DNA of 64,000 nt. Source: Eudromia elegans. Its lineage: Eukaryota; Chordata; Aves; Tinamiformes; Tinamidae. The notes below the pieces were generated by a model that was not told where the DNA came from, made no database searches, and saw only the letters and a program-made list of their open reading frames with translations. The stretch covers positions 255,419 to 319,418 of the forward strand of contig PTEX01000297.1 in the NCBI GenBank assembly GCA_003342815.1. The letters run 5' to 3'. The position numbers and the translations under genes were made by a program. Numbering within the stretch: position 1 is the stretch's first letter; each line of letters starts with the position of its first letter. Shown here piece by piece: positions 24,933 through 38,082 of this stretch.

Positions 24933-27760
24933 GCCTTGGATTTCCCAGCACTTGAGATCAAGCCTGATTTACTGCCACACACAGAAGTTCATTTCTCTAA
25001 ACTATGTGCTTGATACAGGAAATTTTGAATGGACATATGTATCCTGGGAACAGGTCCAATAAACAGTCTTACTGGGTTTCTTGGAAGAGGAAACAGACTT
25101 CAGATACTCCTACAGAATTCTGTAAACTTCAATTACTTGAATCTCTTCTCCATTTTGTGGGAGCTTCCACAAAAGGGACCTGGGGCACAGCTGCCATCCA
25201 ATGCTGCTGAGGCCCTAATCTGTCAAAAGGAAAGTTTGCTTTGACATCTGAGGATGGAAAGACCATAGTGCTGCTGTAACTTGGCCTGCACATTGTTAAC
25301 ATTTGTCATCTGGCAGCTTGAGGCAGCTTACGGTCCCAGGGAGCACCAAAACTGGGTGCCTGAAGCACACACAACAGATCTATAGATTTGCTCCTATTGT
25401 GGTTTTCAATCTGACTGAGGCATTGGCCTTCTGAGATCTCTTCCTGTTTTTACCCATGCAAACAGGAGCAAGGGTGTCATTAGCCAGCTGATTTCAGATG
25501 GGTTTCCATCACTGCTCTTAGATGTTCATATGGTGTGACTGAACTGACAGAAGTATGTAAAACTGGCAGCAGGTCCCCTGTGAATCAGAGGAGAAGAACA
25601 AGTCTTATCACTCCATTCCACTGGGTAAGTTTAACTAGGACTATCCAGCTTTTTCATCTTTGGATGAGAGTCATGGTCTTGTGAAAAGCTCTGTCAAAAA
25701 TGTATTACATACAGGAGTAACTTTTCACTTTAGAGGCAAGTTTGGAATTATATACACACTGGGGAAATTAATGTGGAAATGACTCATTTCCAGAAGTAAT
25801 ATTTGATTATGAACCTTGAGTTTTACTTTTGGCTGGCATCCAGCCTGAGCCAGGTGAGAAAGTACATCTTTAAATTATTAAAATGTGTTCTATCATGACC
25901 AGCGTGGACGTCACAACTCCTGAAATAGCTGAGTTGAAGTTAAGCAAATTGAAAACTTGCTTAAATGGACCAAAATGTCCATGTACTTAATTCTCTTGCA
26001 TTCTTTTTCTGTGAAAAGCCAGGGATGGTTGGTGCCTTGAATAAGGAGTGTAGCCCCCTAGGTGGTGACTCATCTCATTTATCAGGAAACAGCATAAAGA
26101 TCACAGATCTCTCTGTTGTTAACACAGTTTACACCTCAAAAGGGTAATAATTACTAGCTCATCATTCTCTCTCCGTCTTCAGATGTGAAAGTTTTTCAGC
26201 CATTTAGAATACTGTTTTCTGAAACCTGAGTAATACATATTAAAGGAGAAATATTGAAAAAAAAAATACAAAACAATCTTCCATAATCAGAACAAGAAAT
26301 AATGGGATAAACCACTAGTTTGAGTTTTGAGAATAAGAATATCAGATATAAACTATGAATTTGCTTCTGAATAAACATATTTCAAGGCAAACTCTTCATT
26401 TTAAATGATTGCTGATTTTCTTTTCTATATTAAAATAGACTATTTCTGCTAGGTCTTTAATCATTCACTCAGCTCAGAGATTTCTGTGCATGTAAACAAG
26501 TGTGTAGGTATACAGGAGGATTTTAGTATATGTATATGAGACAGGGAAAAAGGAGAGAGAAAGATATCAATACATGAAAATAGCTAATAAAATGATTGAT
26601 GTGAGACTGAAATGTAAAATGCAAATCAAAGAAGTAGATTTACCCCTCTCCCTATACTTTATCCTTGTTTAAACATCACAAAATAATCTATGCATGCATT
26701 ATGTAACCATTTGCATACTTTCAAGCTTTAAATATACAGAGAAAACTGGCATCTTGGAATTGGGAGGCTAGAGGATTCACAGACACAAGGGCAAGTTGCA
26801 TGAACAGGAACAGAAGAGACAATAGCTGAAGCTTTTCTATTTGTGAAGCATTTTTTTAGTAGAGAATCTGATTTGTGATAAAATTTCTTTTTTTTTTTTT
26901 TCCCTTTTCCAAGAGGACCCTGTAAACCTTTCACTTCTGACTGAAACCACAATCTTTTTGCTTTCCTATTACAATTTCACAGTTCCACATCTTAATTTGC
27001 TAAACATATGCTCCTCTGATCAAATCAGCAGATGTTTCTTCTCTCATGCTCAGCTTGCAAATTTTTCAGCAGTGTCAAAAGAGCTATATGCCAGAAACAC
27101 AGAACTAAACATGTAATAGAAACAGAAACCTTTATCGGTCAAATTCCTAGGTTATTTCTATTATCATTCCACAGCTATCATTAGTTTGATCAAAAACATA
27201 TCAGTTGTCTCAGAAGCTGAAATTGTGTTTCTTCGCAGCAACAGTACCATCAGAATTCATCTACAGGACGTGATTCTGTCTATTGCCTTAAGCATTTTAA
27301 AAACAAAATGGAAAAAATAATAAAAACCTATAAACCTTCAACATTTCTTAACAGGTGACAGGACAGTGTCAGATTTGGCACCTCCCCGTGGATGGTCTTT
27401 TTTACACTAATTGATTTGTGGCCTTGCATGCTAGGTGTGTCACATCTCTGTTGTATCTATCAGTATGTTAAATTATGTATTTAACGTTTCACTCCTTTTT
27501 CCCACCGCCCTGTTTTATTCCCTTTGAGCTAGTAATCTGTATGGAGCTGCAGTAGTTGGTGAAAGTTTGCTGCATTATTTAGTTTTGTTTGCTTTGTCTG
27601 AGTGCTAGACAGAATATCGATGTACGTGGCTGTCTTATTCCTAACAGTAATTCACATGGCATGTCTCTTCATGTATATATTTTACAGTGGGTGACTCTAT
27701 CTTTAGTGTTTTTTTAAAAAAAAATTCTCCCAATACTATTTCTTTTTAGACAAGTCACTC

Positions 27761-28134
27761 TTAGCTTGGGGAAGAGAAGAATGAGAGGCAATCTTATCAA
27801 TATATATAAATAATGGGAGGAATGTAAAGAGGATGGGGCCAAGATCTTCTCAGTGGTAGCCAGTGACAGGACAAGGGGTAATGGGTACAAGCTGAAACCC
27901 AGGCAATTCCATCTCCATGTGAGGAAGAACTTCTTTGCTGTGAGGGTACTGGAGCCCAGGGACAGGCTGCCCAAATTGGTTGTGGAGTCTCCTTCTTTGG
28001 AGATCTTCCAAAACTGCCCGGCTATCACCCTGTGCCCTGTGCTCTTGGTGTCCCTGCGTATGCAGGAGGTTGGACTAGATGATCTCTAGAGGTCCCTTCC
28101 AACCTCAACCATTCTGTGGTTCTGTGATTCTGTG
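27761..28134 (+). mobile_element. CR1 LINE, 5'-truncated, complete 3' end
   Basis: Sense CR1 copy of the same subfamily as the one at 23061: '[20 protein letters not shown]' followed by '[12 protein letters not shown]' and '[11 protein letters not shown]'. The ORF2 tail has an in-frame stop early in the fragment (about 27811), so it is dead. The 3' UTR is complete: 'ggaggttggactagatgatc', 'aggtcccttccaacctcaac', then the terminal ATTCTGTG-type repeats ending at 28134. The intact terminus, recognised by the CR1 reverse transcriptase in known CR1 biology, fixes the orientation and the right border. The left border is an ordinary 5' truncation within ORF2. Confidence 0.96.
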
Positions 28135-28235
28135 TTTTGTTCTAGATTTTTCCCGGTTACTTAGCTGCTCAGTTAGCCATGTGTGTATTAGAAAATTCAA
28201 GCTAGGTCTTCAGTGAGTTTATATTTCTTTCTCCT

Positions 28236-28269
28236 TTCTCTCTCTCTCTCTCTTTTTTTTTTTTTTTTT
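28236..28269. repeat. (TC)n followed by poly-T
   Basis: About nine TC dinucleotides run straight into about 17 T, a polypyrimidine tract about 100 bases after the CR1 3' end. Confidence 0.92.
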
Positions 28270-31072
28270 ATTTTGTCCTCAACTCTATTATTGAGACAAA
28301 CACAAACGAAACAGCCATTATTCAGCCATTAAGAACCAAACAGATGGTAGATAACTATGTTAAATAAATGATACTAACTTAAAGCATCAACTTGTCAGCA
28401 AAAATGTTGCAAAAGGCTTTGCTTGAGAATGAGAACGTACCTTTTAAATGTGGAGACACATGTGACATTTTTCATTGATAGGAATTTGAAAGATTCCAAC
28501 ACTAATGTGAGCAACATCTCTTACATTTCTAGTAATCCTAAGTTTAAGGAAAAAGTCTTGAAATGAGTCACGGTATGTCACTTTTGTCTTTCTTACTATA
28601 ACTCTTTCATCTTGTTTAATTAAATCTTTCAGTGGGCTAAGGTGAGAACTGTTTAGTTGAAGAAAGTAATTTCAAAATATGACTTTTATCTATCCTTTGC
28701 CACTTAAATATCTATCCTAGTATATATATGCCAATAAATATCAATTTGTTCTCAGTGGTTTTATGAATCAGATATTCTGTGCTATTATGTGGATTTGTGA
28801 CCTATCCTAGCAACCAAGTTTTTCCAAGTTTTGGGCTTGTGTTTTTCTGACCACTGTCATTGACTCCATAAGACACTTACTTTGAGAAAGACAGTATGTC
28901 TTCCACAGTAGAATCTTTTCTATTAAATCATTTACTGATAAGGCATCTCAGACTTAGCTACAGGTGATTTTAACAGCAAAAACAGTCCTTTCTGGGAGAC
29001 CTGTGAGATTGTGAACAGTGTCATTCTCACCCTAATCCTCGCTTGGGTTAGAAGACAGCAGAGAAAAGCTTGCAGCTGATTGATGAAGATTGCATGCACA
29101 CATTCTTCAAAAAAAGGAACATTTTTTCCCTGGTCTTTATTGTGCCTAGCACATTAAAAGTGTAGTCCCTGATTAAGACTATAGGAACAATTTTAAATAA
29201 TGTTCACATGCAGAGCACTAAGATATTGGTCTTTCTTCATGGAGTCATTAATGGCTGCATACTTCTTTCCTCACTCATGAGATGTATATTGATGAACAAC
29301 CCATTTATCAAAGCAACAAACCCCAATATGAAGTTACAATACTACTGAGCATTGACTATTCTGTCAAAAAAAGATTTTGCTTTCCTAGCAAGAGAGCCCA
29401 GTACATCAGTAAGATCAAAAACAACAAATACAATTCAGTTTATTCACAGCAAGAAGAACAGTTTACTTTTGGCAGCTTTACTGCCAAAATGTTGAGCAGT
29501 AGAAAATAGATACAGTTCCTCCTTCAAATCTAAGAGGTGTTCTTTGACAGGTGTTTAATATGACAATCATGACAAGCACATCTAAAAGAAAAAAGGAAAA
29601 AAAAAACCACAAACGCACGCACAAAAATGAGACTGGTTGGGTCACAAGTTTATGCTACCTCTAACCCTGCAAGTCAAGAGTCAGAAACTGCAGTCTATTG
29701 GGTTTTAGATGTGTGACAAAGATCTAAAATGAATAACAAAGAAAAACAGTAGAGGGAGGAAGATTTGGTCAGCATGAGATTAATTTTTTTTGACAGGCAT
29801 AATGTTTTCTATAACCTTAGTTTCATGGTCCAGGATTCTTAGTATAATTAACTTTCTATCATAAATGTTGAGGAATTCCCAGACCATGTGCAGTAAAAAT
29901 AAATTTTGATGTGAAAACACACTTCATCTTCTAATCATATGCAATTAAGAGAGCATCTATTTTAATACACAAGAGCATACATATATTTAATATCTAAATA
30001 TAAAAAAACTCAAGAGATTTCAACCTTTTTTTTTTCTTCTGAATTTCTTGAAATATCACAGTATATAATTCTTTAGGAGAGAAATAGATAGATTTTTAAT
30101 GATATTTTTATCTTGTTATGACTATATCAGCTCTTTAATGAGTTGACCGTACTGTAATCAATGCTCACAGAAGTGATTCCCCCTAGCATTTTACTCATTA
30201 GCTGAAGATAAAAATAAGATCAAAAAGATAATGCTTCCTGACACACTCTGTAACATGGCCTTTGCCCTAATGAGTAATCTTAGGTGTTATCCACCAAAAC
30301 ATATTTCTGATAACAAGATTGACTTCTTTCTTTATTCATTACCTGAGTTTTCATTTTCTGTTTTTCATTTACCCTGCAGTTTGACTATAATCTGACCCAC
30401 TGGCCATGAGTAACCTACCTAAGAGCTGAGTTACCTACCTAATAGGAGTTTAACTCTCTGGCTTATCCATGCTGGGGTTTGAGATTAAATACTGGTTATT
30501 AGGGGTCAGAATCACCCAAACATTTGTATCTAAAAGACAAATAACAAATAAACCAACAAAGCCAAAGGCAACCATACCTAGATATATTTATAGAACTGTT
30601 GATACAGCTGGAACTTTACCCAAGGAGAAAAGAGTGAGAATTATGTATTTTATTCTTATGAAGGAGCTTTAGAGAGGCTAAATTGCTTAAAAGGTGGATA
30701 TTCTCTCAGAGCAAATTCAGTTTGATAACAAGTGAGATGTTTGCACGTGACACTTCTGTGGGTTTTGGAGATGACTTGTAAAAGATTGCCCCAAACACTG
30801 GGCATTTCCCAGCAGCATTAATATTTGCTTCTTAGCAATTTGTCTAGTAAACAAGCTGTCTGCAGCTAATTTGTTTTACTTTGGTTTATTTTATAAATCC
30901 TTAGTTTTATACAGGTAAGAGTAACAAGCTGTTGTTTTATGTAGAATGAGATATTTATGACTCTAATACAACAACATAGTGTAGGAGAATGTGGTATTTT
31001 AGTAGAGGCCTTGAGAAGCAGGGAAAAAGGATGTACCTTGGAGGAGTACATGCATAGGGTGATAAGATACCA
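28270..31072. other. Unique non-coding sequence
   Basis: AT-rich with short A-runs (29590s) and a T-run near 30027-30036. No gene, structured RNA or transposon was recognised. Confidence 0.65.
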
Positions 31073-31245
31073 CACAGAGCAGTTAAGGTTGGAAGGGATC
31101 TTTAGAGATCATCTGGTCCAACTCCCTGCTCCAGTAAGCACACCCAGAGCACAGGGTGAAAGCCAGGCAGGCTTGGAAGATCTCGAGAAGGATATTCCAC
31201 AACCTCTGTGGGCAAGCTGTCCCAGGGCTCTGTCATCCTCACAAA
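31073..31245 (-). mobile_element. CR1 LINE 3' end, antisense, 5'-truncated
   Basis: On the plus strand the fragment starts with a degenerate 'cacagagcag', then 'ttaaggttggaagggatctt', 'tagagatcatctggtccaac' and 'tccctgctcc', the reverse complement of the CR1 3' UTR. It goes on with 'ggcttggaagatctcgagaa' and 'attccacaacctctgtgggc', the reverse complement of the ORF2 tail. It ends near 'gctctgtcatcctcacaaac', after about 170 bases. A well-preserved 3' UTR with a very short ORF2 remnant is a typical CR1 5' truncation. Confidence 0.93.
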
Positions 31246-34200
31246 CTGGAGGTTTGGTTCATTCAGACTTCTCATCAGTGTGTACTTTCACTTGTAATCA
31301 AAAGTTTTCAGTATTTTGCTCCCACCTATGAAAATACCTCTTGATATTTCCTTCACTCAATGCCAAAAAAAAAAAAAATCTCACATTTATCTCCTAAAAA
31401 CAGTCTTGGCTAGATTCATGAGAAACCACTGCGTAATGAATGGAGACTATGCAGATACAAGCATCACCTGTTGAGTTACAACACTTTAAATCACAATTCA
31501 GTTACTTAAATCCACTAAAAGCATGCCCACAGGAGTTATTTCACTTCAGCTGAAGGTTGGGAACCTTCTACAAAAGAAGAAATTCTCTGCTGTATCGCTT
31601 GCCTCTATCTGATTGCATCCTTAATACTTGTTGCTATCTAATAGGTCCACTCATAAATAGCAGCAGGCGATTTCCTTCTCAAAACAGGTCTGCCTATTCA
31701 GACTCAGTCTGTGTAAGACAAGTTTGAAAAAAGAAGAAATTATTTAAAGATTTTCCCACCTTGTTTGTGTAAGCAGGAGCAGCTGGTGCCATTTGGGATG
31801 CCCTCAGGTACAAGAGACATAGATCTTCCATAAACCGCATGTCATATCTGTCTGTCCATATGAATACTTCAGATGTGCCAGGATACTTGCAGAGTCCCTA
31901 ATACATCAGTATATACTCAGGTATCTGAATCATTCTGCTGTTGTCCTAAATCACTTAATGTTAGAATGAACAAGTGACATTGCCAGAGTACGGTCTTTAG
32001 TAATTTGAGCTGTATTTCTGGAGTTGAATCAAAATCTCAGTTACAACTCTAAGCATTCAGTGAAATCACTGCAATTACATTAGTAAGACCAAGGTCAGAT
32101 CTTGGAATTCTAAAACATAATTTTGAGGGCATTTTCCTTCATGATCTACCTCATTTTTTTCTCTTTCTGACTGTCAGCATTTTATGCCTAGTCATAACTC
32201 TTTTAAAAAAATTCCTTTTTCTGGCAAACCTTTCAAACAAGACACTGTTCATTTTCCCATTTTCCTCCTCTTTCTTTCTCTCTGGTTCTTTTTCAAAAGT
32301 GGTCTCTGCAGAATATTACTTACCATAAGAAAAAAAAGAAAAAAAAGAGGCACTTCATATAGTCAGCTATCAATATGAAAAATGCATTTATCATCAGCTC
32401 ACTGAATGTTCTTTATCAAACAGCTTTTTCTATACTAGGTAATGCCAAGTATAAACATTTGTGGGTGCTTGCGTGTGGGTGGTCAGGTGAACATAAGCAT
32501 GCTCTTGTAGTTCTGAATTACAAACTCAAATGGATCATCCTAGGTATGAAAATATCACACTGAAATTTCTCTGCAAGATGCTATTTTTGCTGTAGTATTG
32601 AGACAAAAAATAAGCAGATGTGAGACAAAAGTACTGTGATCACTTTGGTTTTGTTATTGTCACTACAATTGTTATGCCTATCCTAATGATCCTTCAAAAT
32701 AACAACGAAAACCTAGACTCAGTTTCATATCACAGCACACATGCAAAATCAGACCTGAATTTCTAGACCTTATTCTTGAATAAGATAAGAGAGAAAAATG
32801 TGTGAAAAAGAAATTATGATTTCTCTTTGTATCCTGTATGTCAGGAAGAAAAGAATGACATAGATTAAGGATCATGACTGAGGTCATATGGAAAATTTAT
32901 GTCACTGTTGAGAAATGAATATGGATCTTTCAGTCCATCACAGACAAGATTAAAAAATCCTTGGATCCATTTAAACACCTGAAACAATCCAGATTTTTGG
33001 ATTTAAATTATTTATTTATTTATTTTTTATTTAGCTGAAACTTTCAGTAGGAACCTGTACACACTAGTTTTTAACCATCTGGTCTAGCAAACCAAATGTT
33101 ACCTCCCTGTGGTAAGATGAGATTTAAAGTCCTTTTGTCTGCATTTTCAGTTAGGAGCATTTAGAACTGTGACAAATACAAAGGAGAAGGACTTTGTCTT
33201 TCCAAAATGCGTCAGATTAACATGAATAATATGTGCACTGTAGTACATGTAGATGGATTCATCTTAATATTCAGACATTAAGAAAATTAGTAACTCTCTG
33301 GATAACTGATTACCACGGTCATGACAAATTTTGACCATACAAAGTGCCTTGAAAAACTTTATGCTAAAAAAAAAAGAAGTTGCTATATATTTCAGTCAAG
33401 TTCACTAAAATACTGTGTCCATACTGAAATCAATAATTGATCTTCTGCCAAAGTCCATATGGGGACAATTTCACTTGAGGTTGACTTAGTATTGCTATTT
33501 AATCTTTATTTTGTGATTTCCATCCCTTTTTATTCATTCACATTTAAATGATCTCTCACTATTTTTTTTTCACCAAAACATGTTGGTACTATTTACTGAA
33601 TAATTATGAATTATTGTAAAATTGTGACATTATGAACTGTGAAATGTCTGTAAATTAATCATTTTTCCTCTTCTATTTCCTTCTAGCAAAATATGTCTCT
33701 CCATATGTTTAGGAAATTGCAAAATAATCTCTATTTAATTTCAAAACAAGGATGATTGTTATTTTGATTATCTCTTCTAAAACTGTAAATAAAGTTTTGA
33801 TTACTCTGTAAAGACTTCCCAAAGAGCCCTGTGAGAACAGCTACATTAAGTAAATCAGATAATTTCTATTTAAAGAAAACATGTTTTGCTGCTTGTATTA
33901 AAAATGGAAATGTATTTTAACTTGGTTCATCACACAACTCCTTTAACCTACAACAGGTTAAATTGAGAGACAATATCGAATATGAATCTATACATTAAAG
34001 TAAGTAATGAGAAAGAGAGTGTAGACGGTTGTGTGCCTCTGTATCTCAACAGTAAAGCTTATATGTGCCTTCTCAAGCAACCATCTCAATCTACACATAA
34101 AGCTTGGACTGAGTATTTTTAATGGCTTATGTGCAACTTCTGTTTTGAGAAAAAAGAAATGTATAGCATTAAAAGAAGTTAGACAATATAAAAGGGTCAC

Positions 34201-37200
34201 AATTCCATTTACTGGCAGAAAACCAGGTTAGAGACATCTCGCCACTTATACCAAACATATACTAAATGTTTCAAACCATTCAGAATGACCATCAGTGAGA
34301 GTCTGAAGTCAGGAAGGAAAAGAAAAAAATTATATAGTGAGAAAAGTGTCCCAAAAGCACTTGGAAGACACGTAAAATAATGCTGAGTACTTCATTAATA
34401 ACCCAGACCAGCTTGTCCTTCCACTCGGTTACTCAAGAAAAAGTGGAGCTTTTTGTGTTACCAGACTTTTTAAAATGTCATATAAAAATGAAGAGATTTG
34501 ATTTGAAATACACAAATTGCATATCAACTGCATGGAAGAGTATGCAATTATTATTCCAAATACTATTCTGAAAGGTCCACAGCAGAGTAAGTTATACAAA
34601 AGTCTGTAAGTCCTGAAGTTGCTTCAGAAGAGACTCTCAACAGTTTTAGTGACTCCTAACTGCAAACTGTGAGCAAGGAGAGGAGGAGAAAAGATTCATC
34701 TGCCCTCTGGCATATATCTATAAATCAAAAAAAAATGTGCCAGGAAAAGTTATCAGGGCTAGTTAGGGAGAACTCGTCACGAAGAGTATTGGGATATCAT
34801 TGTGATGCAGTTATCACAGTGAAATTAGACACAGCAAGGCTGTTCCAGGTTTTGTTTAGGATTATTTAACACAGTTGCCTCCAGCATCCCAGCTAGTAAA
34901 TAGGATAATTTGTGTTTGGGCTAGCAATAGGACTTGGTACTGTAATTATTTCACATTATGGTCAGAGTACCAAAAACATATTCACTATCAAACTGTGCAC
35001 TAGGTAGTTATATCGACCATTTGTCTGGATTCAAGTGGGCTGCCTATGTCTAGTACTTAAGTCATCTCACATATGTTACTTTTCTTTTTTCTTAAACAGC
35101 TATCTAAAAAAAAAATGCAGCTTAGGAAAAGACAAGGCAGAAGATGTTCACCCATTCACATAATTTTTCTCAGCATAGCCTTGGTGAAAAAAAAGGTTTT
35201 GTTCTATCAATGTTTTTTACAGTCTGACATGACATGTAGAGCAATGTGAAAACCCATCTCTGCAATCTGAAATAAAAATCTGTAATATCAGGGTCCCATC
35301 TGTTATCACCAATGAGCATACTTCATAAGAAGCTAATGAGAATAAACATGCTCTATAATAAAATTCAGAATTCATTTTTCTTTCCCTGACTCAACTTTAA
35401 AATACAGAATTGTTAAAATTCTTTTTTTCTTTTAGTTAAAAATATAAATAAATTATAGAATATAAGGTTTTTAAGGTACCCATTTTTCTTACTCTGCTAG
35501 ACATAGCTCTTTGCTGTGAAATGGAAACCACAGTGCAGCCAGACCCTTTCAAGGGTAATTTTTATTGAAAGCTAAGCAACAGCTAAAGGAATGTGTTAGT
35601 TTGGGTTTCAACTGCTAAAACTGAGTGACCTAGATTAGGAAGACCATCTCCTTTTCGATAGCTCCAGAGGGAATAAGATCCAAGAGATAAGGCCTGCATT
35701 TCAAGCATCTGGTTGCAACACAATAGAAGCTGATGTAAATTGGTTTAAATGAACTGAGACTAAATAGATTTAAATTGCATGTATGACTCATAATATTGAG
35801 GAGTGTTTATGTTAAGAACAGATGAGCTTAGAGACAGGTTGAATATGACATTTATAATCATTTTTAGAAAAGATAGACTGCTCTGAATGTGCCCTGGAAA
35901 TGAAGATGTCAAATTCAGCTAGCAGAGCTTGGACCAAAGGGGCAAGGGATCCGCAGGCAAGACGCATTTCTGAGGACTTTCTCTGAAAAGAAGGATCTGC
36001 TGGAGGATGCCTCTCTTGCATGGGAAGAATTTGAGGTGGACTTGAGGCGTTATGGAACCGTCTTGAAAGAAGAGACGATGAATTGAGTGGATAGGTCAGC
36101 AGACCAGACGCAGTGGTGGAGATGTAAGAAAGGGAGAGTGGAAATAGCTGGAGGAGACCTGGCTATTGGGGATAAATGAGCAGGGAGCTTGTCTGGCTCA
36201 TGAGGCAGGCAGAAATGAGGCAAACCAGAGCTCACTCATCATTGGTAAGCCCAGTACCAACAAGAGTGGTGAATATGGTTGGGGAGTGGCTAAAACAGAG
36301 TCTTTATCAAGAAAGAATCTTTGTAGGTGACTGGTGGGCCCAGGAGGGTCAAAAGCCAGTGAAGTTTCCCTGCCTATGAGCAGAGTAGCAAAATCTGAAA
36401 AATTTCAATCAAAGTATTTTGGTATGCATTTACTTAAAAATTACTGACAGAGCCCTGCCCCCTGTAGCAATGCATTAGTAATAAAAGGAATCATCATTTT
36501 CTTTTTGCAGCCAGAAAGCAGGAACAGTGTTGTTAAACACTCAAATTCACACCAATAACCTTATCCAGACTGTAAGTCACTTAATGACAAGACCACTGCC
36601 TTAATCATTTTTCTTTCCTGATTTCCATTTCTCCATATGCTGCATTTTATGAACATAATCGAGTCCTCTGACTTCTGTGTATCATCATTTATCCATCTAT
36701 CATCTGAAACATTTGCCTCACAAAGGCTGCCGGAGACAAACATTCCATGAGTCATTAAACACCTTCATTGAAAATCACTCCAGACATGACCATTCTTATT
36801 AGCTGTATTAATAATAATTAGTTATGGCCAATAGATCAGATGTTTATAGTACTCAAGGTTCTTTTCATGAAAGAGCATCTGTCTTTTAGAGAACGACCAT
36901 TGAAAGTTAATTGTCAGGTGAGCTTAAATGATACAGATTCATATGGATTATAACAAACCATAAAACAACATTCTCTATGATGCTAAATCCTAAGACTAAA
37001 GTGTTACACTTACATAAGCTTTTTATTTCCAAGGCAAGTTTAAGAGAGTAAAAATAAGTCTTCAGTAAGTGAGATGCATACAAATGTATTTCTTACATTT
37101 CGGAAACTTATAGGAATTTATCTATCATTAAACTTAAAATCAGTAATAAATGAAACTTAGGCATCAGATAAATTAGAAGAGATAGAAAGATTTTCTGTCT

Positions 37201-37667
37201 TGTGATGTGGGCATGGAACACTGAAGAGCAATATAAATTCACAGGTGGAACAGAATGTAGTTGTCCCATGCAATAGGACATGGCTTTTTTAATGTTTTTC
37301 CCCCCTTGGTCCTAATAAACTCCAATTTTTTATCACAGCAAGCAAAATTCTTCTATAAGTACCATCACTAAAGCTTCCAACTGACCTTTTCACGCCTTCT
37401 ATAAGCAAGCTAAATGTTACTTGCTTTTCACATTCAATAAAAGCTATTACCCTGTTCTAGTTCAATGCATATCTGTGTCATCGTGAGGAAAAGCCACTTT
37501 GCACTACGTGTTAATCTTGCCTTTAAAGTTTATTTCAAAGCTTTCCGATTGTTAAATGTATCACCCTGGTTTATTCATGAGCTCCATGCTGCTGCGTGAC
37601 AAAGTAACTTGGAGTTCATGTGAAGGTCTTTAACATTTGACCCTTTGGATCTATTTGTCACAGAATT
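31246..37667. other. Unique non-coding sequence
   Basis: No gene seen. It contains a short A-run at 31366-31378, a TTTA-type repeat at 33008-33032 and several A-runs. A patch at 35860-36380 is less AT-rich than its surroundings and purine-biased on the plus strand, with no coding frame or repeat family that I recognise. A TAAT-rich patch lies at 36795-36960. Confidence 0.65.
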
Positions 37668-37683
37668 TTCTTTCCTTTCTTTT

Positions 37684-37775
<92 letters not shown>

Positions 37776-37777
37776 TN

Positions 37778-37874
<97 letters not shown>

Positions 37875-38042
37875 TTTCTTCCTTTCTTCCTTTCTTCCTT
37901 TCTTTCTTTCTTCCTTTCTTCCTTTCTTCCTTTCTTCCTTTCTTCCTTCCTTCCTTCCTTCCTTTCTTTCTCTCTTTCTCTCTTTCTCTCTTTCTCTCTT
38001 TCTTTTTCTCTTTTTCTCTTTTCTCTCTCTGTCTTTTTTTTT
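37668..38042. repeat. Long (CTTT)n polypyrimidine microsatellite
   Basis: About 375 bases of almost pure pyrimidine on the plus strand. From left to right it is a near-pure (CTTT)n core to about 37871, with a single N at 37777. Next come mixed CTTT/CCTT units, a pure CCTT patch near 37941-37962, and CTCTTT-like units merging into a T-run. Long open frames on both strands here (lysine/glutamate/arginine or serine/phenylalanine/leucine repeats) are by-products of the tetranucleotide and not genes. The true length is uncertain because of the N and because such arrays assemble poorly. Confidence 0.98.
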
Positions 38043-38056
38043 AATTATATTTTTAA

Positions 38057-38082
38057 ATATATATATATATATATATATATAT
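38057..38082. repeat. (AT)n dinucleotide repeat
   Basis: Thirteen AT units lie 14 bases after the end of the polypyrimidine array, so the two form one compound unstable locus. Confidence 0.95.

Larger units (their letters stand above)
23534..27760. other. Unique non-coding sequence
   Basis: AT-rich with no gene recognised. It contains poly-A runs (listed), a T-run at 26887-26901 and an A/G-rich patch at 23770-23800. Small open frames around 25004-25244 and 25965-26147 have no recognisable domain. Confidence 0.65.
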
